46,242 bases of DNA from Candidatus Mailhella merdavium (lineage in GTDB: Bacteria > Desulfobacterota > Desulfovibrionia > Desulfovibrionales > Desulfovibrionaceae). The position numbers were made by a program, and so were the translations under genes. Numbering within the stretch: position 1 is the first letter of the stretch; each line of letters starts with the position of its first letter. The stretch lies in the NCBI GenBank assembly GCA_019119045.1, contig DWXS01000066.1:1-46242 (forward strand), written 5' to 3'. The notes below the pieces were generated by a model that saw nothing but the letters and a program-made list of their open reading frames with translations, had not been told where the DNA came from and did no database searches. Below are positions 32,699 to 39,301 of the stretch, one piece after another.

Positions 32699-33897
32699 CC
32701 GATACGCAAATCAGAAATCTGAAGCCCGCTGAAAAAGCGAAAAAGTATGCGGACGGCGGCGGACTGTACCTCTATGTTGCCAAAACCGGCTCAAAACTCT
32801 GGCGTATGGCGTACCGTTTCAACGACAAGGAAAAGCTGCTCAGTTTCGGGGAATATCCGATTGTCTCCTTAAAAGATGCCCGGACAAAACGGAATGAGGC
32901 GAAAAAGCTGCTTGCCGACGGTATTGATCCGAGCAGGCACAAAAAGGAGATGAAAAACGCCGCCCTCCTCGCGGAAGCCAATACCTTCGAGCATGTTGTC
33001 CGTGAATGGCATGAAACGCAGACAATCCACAATTCCCCAAAAGACAGGAAGAGGAAACTGTCCACGTTCGAGTTCCATCTTTTCCCCGCTTTGAAACGGA
33101 AGCCCATTTCCGAAGTCACGGCGCAAGACCTGCTGTTGATACTCAAGCCGCTTGAAAGAAAGGGAAAGGAGCTTATCGCCCACAGAATCATCCAGTATTG
33201 CGGCATGGTTTTCCGCTACGCCGTTGCCACAGGCAGAGTGACGCGCAACATTGCCGCCGATCTTCGCGGAGCCATACGTCCGCATCAGGGCAGGCACAGG
33301 GCCACCATCGTTTCCGCTGAAAAAATCGGCGTGCTTCTGAACAGGCTGGACAACTATCACGGACACTTTCAGGTCAGGTGCGCACTGCGCCTTTTTCCCC
33401 TGCTCTTTGTCCGTTCCGCCGAACTTGTCCGCGCCGAATGGAGCGAGTTCAATCTGGAAACGCGGGAATGGCACATACCGGCCGAACGCATGAAGATGCG
33501 AAAGCCGCACATCGTTCCGCTGTCATCACAAGCCGTTGCCATTCTCAAGGAGCTTCATGCCGTCACCGGGGATGGAACATATCTTTTTCCCTCAAGGAAC
33601 AGTGTGAGGAAGCCTATCCACTACTCCACGCCCTTGCAGGCGTTACGCGCTATGGGGTACGGCAAGGAGGAAATGTGCATTCATGGCTTTCGGTCTATGG
33701 CCTCAACCCTGCTCAATGAACAGGGCTTTGACCCTGACTGGATAGAACGCCAACTGGCCCACAAGGAAAAGGACACTTCCCGTATCGCCTACAACCATGC
33801 CCAATATCTTCCCCAGCGACACCGCATGATGCAGGCATGGTCTGACTATCTGGACTGCTTGCGCGAAGAGACACAGAAGGACAGTGAAATGCAGTAG
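32692..33897 (+). CDS. int: P4-type tyrosine recombinase (integrase), intact active site
   Basis: A 401-residue integrase. DUF4102 N-terminus (LTDTQIRNLKPAEKAKKYAD, LLSFGEYPIVSLKDARTKRN), core-binding domain at about 100-190, and catalytic domain with Arg in PLLFVRSAELVRAEW, H-G-F-R in MCIHGFRSMASTLLNEQG, His in ERQLAHKEKD and the nucleophile Tyr in RIAYNHAQYLPQR. All expected catalytic positions are present. GGAGGT stands before the ATG, which lies within the end of the first recombinase gene; the reading frame is open further upstream, but this start is supported by the ribosome site. It likely carries out integration and excision of the nested island. Confidence 0.93.
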   Translation: MLTDTQIRNLKPAEKAKKYADGGGLYLYVAKTGSKLWRMAYRFNDKEKLLSFGEYPIVSLKDARTKRNEAKKLLADGIDPSRHKKEMKNAALLAEANTFEHVVREWHETQTIHNSPKDRKRKLSTFEFHLFPALKRKPISEVTAQDLLLILKPLERKGKELIAHRIIQYCGMVFRYAVATGRVTRNIAADLRGAIRPHQGRHRATIVSAEKIGVLLNRLDNYHGHFQVRCALRLFPLLFVRSAELVRAEWSEFNLETREWHIPAERMKMRKPHIVPLSSQAVAILKELHAVTGDGTYLFPSRNSVRKPIHYSTPLQALRAMGYGKEEMCIHGFRSMASTLLNEQGFDPDWIERQLAHKEKDTSRIAYNHAQYLPQRHRMMQAWSDYLDCLREETQKDSEMQ

Positions 33898-34174
33898 CGG
33901 TTTCTGAGACCTGCAAAAGACAAATGCGTCCAATATAGCCCAGTGAAAACATTAATTTTATATGCTATTAGAGTTATGCAATTTCAACAAGTTACAGGAA
34001 TACATCTTTAAACATAAAAACATGTCAAGTGGTATTTTGAATTTTTTTTGAACACAAGCGGCATCTCACAGGACAATATTGGGTTTATCCTGTTGCATAC
34101 GAGAACCTTAAAAGAGAAAGAGCGGGAAAACCCATGATATACTGTGCCGAACATAACCAGAAAGGAGAACATCC

Positions 34175-34378
34175 ATGCACAATACACCCAATAACGCTCT
34201 GCTTCGTCTGCCGCAGGTACTCGCGCTCATTCCCGTCAGCCGCAGCGCATGGTGGGCGGGCTGCAAAAGCGGCCGCTATCCGAAACCCGTCAAACTCGGC
34301 CCGCGTACAACGGCGTGGAGGGCATCGGATATTGCCGCGCTTCTGGAAAAGCTCACAGCCGAAACGGAGGAAAAATGA
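34175..34378 (+). CDS. alpA: AlpA-family transcription regulator / excisionase-type protein
   Basis: A 67-residue MerR-like helix-turn-helix protein: LLRLPQVLALIPVSRSAWWA (first helices), then CKSGRYPKPVKLGPRTTAWR, the conserved turn of AlpA (G-x-(Y/F)-P-x-P-x-x-(L/I)-G-x-R), and ASDIAALLEKL. AAAGGAG precedes the ATG. AlpA proteins activate or modulate integrase genes in P4-like islands and can serve as excision factors, which fits its place after the recombinases. A TATACT -10-like sequence lies about 40 bases upstream. Confidence 0.9.
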   Translation: MHNTPNNALLRLPQVLALIPVSRSAWWAGCKSGRYPKPVKLGPRTTAWRASDIAALLEKLTAETEEK

Positions 34379-34435
34379 ACCTCGTTTCTTCCCCGGCTCT
34401 TCGTCCGTCACACCCGCACGGGTGCCGGAAGCGGT

Positions 34436-34488
34436 CATTCGGTCAAGGCCATGCCCTGTCGGGCCGCTTCGCGGGCCTTGACCGGATG
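34436..34488. repeat. Long inverted repeat in the alpA-mobC interval
   Basis: CATTCGGTCAAGGCC (34436-34450) pairs with GGCCTTGACCGGATG (34474-34488): 14 of 15 positions are Watson-Crick and one is G-T in RNA. The 23-base loop has its own GGGCC-GCTTCGC-GGGCC region. It could be an oriT structure, a folded transcript leader or a recombination site. Confidence 0.55.
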
Positions 34489-35014
34489 CCCTTGCTTTCC
34501 GGCTATGGATGCTTGCGGGCGACGGACGAGGAAGCCTCCGGCGGGGGCTCGGTCAAAGGAAGTCCGCAGTTCAAAAACACAAAGGCAACAACACAAAAAA
34601 GCGTTTTTCGCCTCCCGCGGTTTTCCCGCATACCGACATGCGGCGGGCATGATGTACACAAATCTGCCCCGGCTTGCGCTCCACAGAATCTTCCCGATAC
34701 ATACGGCGTTGCCTCACACTCGGCGTTCAGATGCCCGCACCGTCATGCGCGTTATGCCGACCTTGCCTTGCGTCGGATACTGACTACACGGCTTGCGCAT
34801 AGAGTTCGGGCATTCGCCGCATACCGCTTCCTCATGTGCCGGATGTTTATCTGGAGCCGTCAGTATACCCACCAGCGACACGTCGGATACAACTCCGCTC
34901 CACAGCCGATACGCACCCGCCACATTTCCGATGCTCGCATCATGCATCCCCGTTTTTGCGCGGATGCCTGTTCATTCGTCCGGCGTTATCCTGCTGGGCC
35001 AGCCTACGTTTCGT

Positions 35015-35063
35015 CTATACGCTGCGCGTATAGCCTCACGGCTGGCAAGGGGCGCTGCCCCTT
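35015..35063. repeat. Paired hairpins before mobC, candidate oriT core
   Basis: Hairpin 1: CTATACGC-TGC-GCGTATAG (35015-35033). Hairpin 2: AAGGGGC-GCT-GCCCCTT (35047-35063), followed by TGAACCCCGC. They lie 34-82 bases before the mobC start. Relaxases recognise an inverted repeat close to the nick, so one of these is likely the recognition arm; which strand is nicked is unknown. Confidence 0.5.
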
Positions 35064-35096
35064 TGAACCCCGCAAAGCCCAAAGGCAGGGAATGCG

Positions 35097-35447
35097 GTGA
35101 AGCGCGTCAAGCCTGTTCGCACCACCGCCATCATCGTGCGCGTGTTCCCGGAGGAGCGCGACATCCTCCGCTTCAATGCGGGGCTGCACGGCATGAGCAT
35201 GTCGGAGTACATCCGCCAGACCTGCCTTGGCATCCGCCTGCGGAAAACGCCGGAAGAGAAAAGGCGACTGCGGGAACTTGCCCGCATTGGAACGAACATC
35301 AATCAGCTTGCGAGATGGGCCAACACCTACAAGCGAGCGGCGGAAGCCGTGGAGGTATTGACGGCGTTGGCGGGCATCGAGCGGCGTATTGCCGGGTTCG
35401 CATCATGCGCTTCAGCGGAAAGTGAACCGGAGGCCGAGTCATGCTGA
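35097..35447 (+). CDS. mobC: MobC-type relaxosome accessory protein
   Basis: A 116-residue protein starting with GTG. The N-terminal ribbon-helix-helix-like part (TTAIIVRVFPEERDILRFNA, GMSMSEYIRQTCLG) and the conserved MobC centre ELARIGTNINQLARWANTYK (residues about 60-80) are present. MobC binds oriT next to the nick and loads the relaxase or helps strand opening. It overlaps the relaxase start by seven bases, so the two are coupled. Confidence 0.9.
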   Translation: MKRVKPVRTTAIIVRVFPEERDILRFNAGLHGMSMSEYIRQTCLGIRLRKTPEEKRRLRELARIGTNINQLARWANTYKRAAEAVEVLTALAGIERRIAGFASCASAESEPEAESC

Positions 35448-36655
35448 TGAAGGTCTTTCCGCACGGCACTGGAGAAGGCGACAAGCCCAGCCGCTATCTT
35501 GTACGCCCGGATTATCCGGGAAGAGACACAGCCCCGCCCCAGGTGTTGCGCGGCGACCCTGCCATGACCCGCGCGCTTATCGACAGCATAGAGCGGCGAT
35601 GGAAATTCACTTCCGGCGCTCTGTCGTGGCACCCGGAGGAAAAGATCAGCGAGGCACAGGAAGAGGAAGTCATGGACGCCTTTGAACGCGTGGCCTTCGC
35701 CGGTCTGGAAGCGGATCAGCGCAATATCCTCTGGGTGAGGCATACCCATGCCGGGCATCACGAGCTGCATTTCCTCATCCCGCGCCTGGAACTTTCCAGC
35801 GGCAAGGATTTCAACGCCTGCCCACCCGGCTGGCAAAAGGATTTTGACGTGTTCCGCGACCTATTCAACTGGCGCGAAGGCTGGGCGCGGCCGGACGATC
35901 CGGAGCGAACGCGGGATGAACTTCCGAAAAAGGCCGACCTGTTCAAGGCGCGAATGGCGAGATGGGGCAAGGAAATCAGGGAAAGCGACCGCGACCGGGC
36001 CAAAGAGGTTATCCATGCTTTCCTCAAGGAAAAAGTGACGCAGGGGCTTGTCCGGAACCGGGAAGATGTTCTGAACGCACTGAAGGAACAGGGGCTGAAC
36101 ATCAACCGCGAAGGCAGGGACTACATCAGCGTCATTGCCCCGGACAGCGGCATGAAGATGCGCTTCAGGGGAGGCTTTTACGCCAGAGGCTGGACGCCCA
36201 AAGTCGCTCAGGATGAAGAATCCGAGGAAAAGAAAAAGGAAACGGCGCGGAGCATGGTCGCTCGTCTGCAACCGGCTTTTGAGCGCGTCATTGAAAAACG
36301 CGCCGCCTGCAATATCAAACGCTATCCGGCAAAATGGAAACAGCTCCCCGACGAGGAAGCCCTCCTTTTGCCCCAGATTCAGGAGGATACCATTCATGAC
36401 CGAAACCGAACGGATGCTGATGCGGAGTTTGAAACGGATGGAGGAGAACTGCAACGCCCGGCTGACGGCCTTCAGCACGAGGCTGGACAGCCAGGAAGAC
36501 AAGCAGATGCTGATTCAAGCGGAACTGCGTACCTTGAAGCGATTGTTCACCGATGTCAGCGAAGTGTACAGCAGCTTGCAGACCTTGTTGGCGACCTTGA
36601 AAAACGGCGCATAGAGCGGGAACGGCAGAACCAACCGCGCAGGCGGATGCGATAG
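35441..36655 (+). CDS. MobP-type relaxase (mobilization protein)
   Basis: A 404-residue DNA strand transferase that nicks oriT and pilots the strand. The metal-binding histidine motif is HTHAGHHELHF at 101-111, flanked by strands (NILWVR before, LIPRLEL after), typical of the MobA/relaxase family. Candidate nucleophile tyrosines are Tyr19 and Tyr25 (SRYLVRPDYPG). A helical extension with an SLOG-like or accessory repeat (VIHAFLKEKVTQGLVRNRED, NALKEQGLNINREGRDYISV) follows. The last 100 residues are Gln/Asp/Arg-rich and share DNA with a nested gene. GGAGG lies before the start. No type IV channel genes accompany it in the island, so it would use the ICE's Dot/Icm-type channel. Confidence 0.85.
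   Translation: MLMKVFPHGTGEGDKPSRYLVRPDYPGRDTAPPQVLRGDPAMTRALIDSIERRWKFTSGALSWHPEEKISEAQEEEVMDAFERVAFAGLEADQRNILWVRHTHAGHHELHFLIPRLELSSGKDFNACPPGWQKDFDVFRDLFNWREGWARPDDPERTRDELPKKADLFKARMARWGKEIRESDRDRAKEVIHAFLKEKVTQGLVRNREDVLNALKEQGLNINREGRDYISVIAPDSGMKMRFRGGFYARGWTPKVAQDEESEEKKKETARSMVARLQPAFERVIEKRAACNIKRYPAKWKQLPDEEALLLPQIQEDTIHDRNRTDADAEFETDGGELQRPADGLQHEAGQPGRQADADSSGTAYLEAIVHRCQRSVQQLADLVGDLEKRRIERERQNQPRRRMR
36396..36614 (+). CDS. Small helical protein nested in the relaxase gene (MbeB/MbeD-like arrangement)
   Basis: A 72-residue frame within the 3' end of the relaxase gene, with AGGAGG nine bases before the ATG. The product is a continuous amphipathic helix: MTETERMLMRSLKRMEENCN, RLTAFSTRLDSQEDKQMLIQ, AELRTLKRLFTDVSEVYSSL. 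In the same region the relaxase frame gives a low-complexity tail. ColE1-type mob regions also carry small coiled-coil genes (mbeB, mbeD) inside the relaxase gene; the arrangement is alike but I cannot claim sequence homology. Confidence 0.7.
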   Translation: MTETERMLMRSLKRMEENCNARLTAFSTRLDSQEDKQMLIQAELRTLKRLFTDVSEVYSSLQTLLATLKNGA

Positions 36656-36670
36656 GCGGGAATGGCACAT

Positions 36671-37042
36671 ATGGGAAAATTCAAGCGTATTCCGGTGAAA
36701 GACATCAATGCCATGCGGAAAATCCTCGATGATTTGCCGGACAAAAATCTCGGCAAGACGCGGGAGGAAGCTGCCGAACTGCTCAACGCCAATATCCTGA
36801 AAGCGATTGAGAAGGGATACACGGTGAAGGAACTGGCGGCGATCATGGCCGGGGGCAATGTGGTCATTCCCGCGCCCGTCATCCGGGCAAAGGTGCTTCC
36901 CGCGAAGGCGGCTCCGCGAAAACGCGAGCCGAAGCCCCGGCCCGAACAGACAAAAACAGCGGCGCTTCCTCCCAGGGAGCGCAAACCTGAACAGGATACT
37001 CCGGCCTACTACACGCCGGACATACCCGATACGGAGCTTTGA
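36671..37042 (+). CDS. Small basic protein of the mob operon, unknown function
   Basis: A 123-residue protein. Residues 1-65 are helical (INAMRKILDDLPDKNLGKTR, EEAAELLNANILKAIEKGYT, VKELAAIMAGGNV), resembling a small DNA- or protein-binding domain. The second half is a Pro/Arg/Lys-rich flexible tail. An ATG at 36662 is in frame, but GCGGGA touches it and stands nine bases before 36671, which is preferred. Its stop codon overlaps the region just before the ParA-like gene, so the mob genes form one operon. The repeated KELAA...AG pattern recurs in mob accessory proteins, but no name is assigned. Confidence 0.65.
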   Translation: MGKFKRIPVKDINAMRKILDDLPDKNLGKTREEAAELLNANILKAIEKGYTVKELAAIMAGGNVVIPAPVIRAKVLPAKAAPRKREPKPRPEQTKTAALPPRERKPEQDTPAYYTPDIPDTEL

Positions 37043-37044
37043 TC

Positions 37045-37749
37045 ATGGACATCCAGACCAGCGTTTTTTATGTCGGCGGCAGCAAGGGCGGCGTCGGCAA
37101 GAGTCTTTTTTCCTTCGCCCTCGTGGATTATCTCCTCGACAGGAACACAAACATCCTGCTTGTGGATACCGATACCGACAACCCGGACGTGTTCAAGGCG
37201 CATAAAGACCTTGCCCTGCCGAACCTGCTCTGCCGTCTGAACAGTCTGGACGACGCCGACGGCTGGGCGGATCTGCTGGACACTGTGCAGAACTACCCGG
37301 AACATGCCGTGGTCATCAACGCCGCCGCCCGCACTAAGACCAGCACGGCCAGCTACGGCGACATCATGAAGGAAGCGTTGCGGGAGATGCGGCGGGAACT
37401 GGTTGTTTTCTGGATAATCAACCGGCACCGCGATTCCATAGAGCTTCTGCATTCCTTTCAGGAAGTATTCACGGATGTCCCCCTCCATGTCTGTCGGAAC
37501 CTGTATTTCGGCGAAGCGCGGCGTTTTGATCTGTATAACACTTCCAAGGCGCGGGAAGCCGTTGAGAAGAACGGCATGACTCTGGACTTTCCGGCGGTCG
37601 GCAACCGCGTGGCCGACTGGCTGTATTCCAGACGCATGTCCATCCGTGCAGCCCATCCTGAAATGCCCTTCGGCACACGGGCGGAATTGCAGCGTTGGCG
37701 GACACTCTGCGCAAAAATGTTTGAATCCGTCATGGGAGAAGCGTCATGA
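37045..37749 (+). CDS. ParA/MinD-like P-loop ATPase of the mob region
   Basis: A 234-residue ATPase. The deviant Walker A motif GGSKGGVGKSLFSFALVDYL lies at about 11-30 (signature Lys in SKGG), and Walker A' DTDTDNPDVFKA at about 47-58. The usual Walker B Asp cluster is weak (HAVVINAAARTKTSTASYG). Later parts (RMSIRAAHPEMPFGTRAE) have no clear partner-binding feature. No parB-like gene follows. ParA-like proteins are known in mob operons of broad-host-range mobilizable plasmids, so roles in mobilization or in maintenance of the excised island are both possible. The next gene starts four bases inside its end (ATGA). Confidence 0.82.
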   Translation: MDIQTSVFYVGGSKGGVGKSLFSFALVDYLLDRNTNILLVDTDTDNPDVFKAHKDLALPNLLCRLNSLDDADGWADLLDTVQNYPEHAVVINAAARTKTSTASYGDIMKEALREMRRELVVFWIINRHRDSIELLHSFQEVFTDVPLHVCRNLYFGEARRFDLYNTSKAREAVEKNGMTLDFPAVGNRVADWLYSRRMSIRAAHPEMPFGTRAELQRWRTLCAKMFESVMGEAS

Positions 37750-38348
37750 GCCTGGATGATATGATTGACCTCGGCAAGGTGTGCGGCAGGGAATTATCCG
37801 AAGCGGAAGCGGCTCGTTTGCGGGAGGTCGGCAGCAGGTTGAATCTCCGGGATGACGACGCGCTCTGGCCGCTGCTGGCCGCGATGGAATATCAGCGCAT
37901 CTACTACGAGGCGTTGCCGGAGAAAATCGCCGGAGCGTCCAGAGCCATCATGGACGGCATGGCCGCTGCCGCCGAAAGGGAAACCGCCGCCGCACAAGCC
38001 AGGCTCACTGAAAGTGTGGTGAAGGAAGCACAGAATCTTGCCTCTAAAATTCAATACGCCAAACTGGTGCCGATGGGATTGTTTGCCCTCATTTGCCTGC
38101 TGGCCTACGGGAGCCTGATGCTCTGGGCAGGCTTTCGCATCGACACCGGACGGAATATGCCTCTGGCGGCGGTTTTGCACATGCCCTCCGGCTGGCTTAT
38201 CAGCGGGCTGTGCCTGATTACAGGGGGATTCTTTTTTGTCTTATCTGGAAAAATCTTTTTGGCAGATGGCGGTGGATGGTGGAAAACCGGAGTGCTTGCT
38301 ATGGGACTTATCATGGCAGGTGCAGCAATTTTTGTTCTTTCATTATAA
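37746..38348 (+). CDS. Membrane protein coupled to the ParA-like ATPase
   Basis: A 200-residue protein with a cytoplasmic helical N-terminal half (MSLDDMIDLGKVCGRELSEA, AAAAERETAAAQARLTESVV, coiled-coil-like) and three or four transmembrane helices: about 112-132 (LVPMGLFALICLLAYGSLML), 152-171 (LISGLCLITGGFFFVLSGKI) and 180-199 (WWKTGVLAMGLIMAGAAIFVL). It overlaps the ParA-like gene by four bases and likely works with it, for example as a membrane anchor. I do not recognise a family. It converges with the minus-strand cargo operon; the stop codons are only five bases apart. Confidence 0.72.
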   Translation: MSLDDMIDLGKVCGRELSEAEAARLREVGSRLNLRDDDALWPLLAAMEYQRIYYEALPEKIAGASRAIMDGMAAAAERETAAAQARLTESVVKEAQNLASKIQYAKLVPMGLFALICLLAYGSLMLWAGFRIDTGRNMPLAAVLHMPSGWLISGLCLITGGFFFVLSGKIFLADGGGWWKTGVLAMGLIMAGAAIFVLSL

Positions 38349-38353
38349 AAAAA

Positions 38354-39301
38354 TTAATCGTCTTTTGAGAATACATAATCATGATAGCTACAAAGACCAC
38401 CTAGCTCTTGCTCGTCAGGGCCAAGATCAGCACCGCACACATTGCAATTTTTATACGCAAGCTCTGCTCCGCAAGCAAAACATATTCCTTCTGATATCAA
38501 AAATGTTTCTTTTCCACATTCATGACAGTTAAACAAAATTGTATCTTCACCATCTTTGGCTTGATAGTGGGTTAAACCATATTTTTCGATCGCTGCATGT
38601 TCTACAATATCTTGATAATAATTAGTATTTCCACAAATAGTACATGTAAATTCTAAATCTTCATAATTATCAACATTATTAGGTATTATTAACTCAGACA
38701 TACATTTGGAACACCGTAGTTCATACATAATTAATTCAATAAACGGGATATTAATAATTAAAATTTTCTTTTTTTGGTTACAATCATTCAATAAACGTTG
38801 ATATTCTTTATCTTCTTCGACAAAAACTTCCCAAGTTTTCCAGCCAAGCAGTTCTCTTGGAGGAATTTCCAAATGTTTGGATATAAACTTATTAAGTACC
38901 ATAAATGATTTAGAAATAACTTCTCTAACTTGTATATCTCCTATAGTGCTATAATAATGTTCTATTTCATTTCTTAAATTGATTATAATATCAGCATTTT
39001 TCCAGTCAACATCTATTGATAGCGATTTGAACCTATTTTTAATTTCCTGTACATCAACAGTCTTGGAACCTGTGCCAATAAAATGTACTTTCCCATCGCT
39101 AATTTTAGGTTTAATATTCTTTTTTATAAGAACTTCATCGGAATCATCAGGAGAAAGATCTCGCAATTTTTCCTTAAATAGCAGAAGCATACCAGATGTA
39201 ATATTTCTAATTGACGACAGAAGCCTTCTCTCATCTTTGGATTGGTAATCTTCAATACCAATTTGGATTGAAGATACAGCATTTTTTAGAAGTGCATTCA
39301 T
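38354..39301 (-). CDS. HEPN-motif and zinc-ribbon protein, last gene of the cargo operon
   Basis: A 315-residue protein, visibly more AT-rich than its neighbours. The N-terminal half is helical and holds an R-x4-H motif at 110-115 ([15 protein letters not shown]), the signature of HEPN domains, which are often ribonucleases. The C-terminal half is a string of Cys-x2-Cys knuckles: CSKC, CTIC, CHEC, CFAC, CNVC (about 198-300) plus CSYH, enough for three zinc ribbons that could bind nucleic acid. Its start codon overlaps the stop of the DUF499-type gene (TAATG) with GGAGGAG upstream, so it is translated with it. I know no characterised homologue. Confidence 0.82.
   Translation of the reverse strand: MNALLKNAVSSIQIGIEDYQSKDERRLLSSIRNITSGMLLLFKEKLRDLSPDDSDEVLIKKNIKPKISDGKVHFIGTGSKTVDVQEIKNRFKSLSIDVDWKNADIIINLRNEIEHYYSTIGDIQVREVISKSFMVLNKFISKHLEIPPRELLGWKTWEVFVEEDKEYQRLLNDCNQKKKILIINIPFIELIMYELRCSKCMSELIIPNNVDNYEDLEFTCTICGNTNYYQDIVEHAAIEKYGLTHYQAKDGEDTILFNCHECGKETFLISEGICFACGAELAYKNCNVCGADLGPDEQELGGLCSYHDYVFSKDD

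Larger units (their letters stand above)
34379..35096. other. Non-coding stretch between alpA and mobC, probable oriT region
   Basis: About 720 bases with open frames on both strands that read as Arg/Pro/His/Ser-rich shadow protein and have no ribosome sites. It contains a long imperfect hairpin (34436-34488), a 10-base direct repeat CGTCGGATAC (34771-34780 and 34881-34890) and two close hairpins just before mobC (35015-35063). Origins of transfer usually lie immediately upstream of mobC-type genes, so oriT is expected here. No nic site could be identified. Confidence 0.5.

Noticed and set aside
34249-35100. 283-residue plus-strand frame between alpA and mobC
   Set aside because: Starts inside alpA without a ribosome site and is Arg/His/Pro/Ser-rich; hairpins suggest non-coding DNA.
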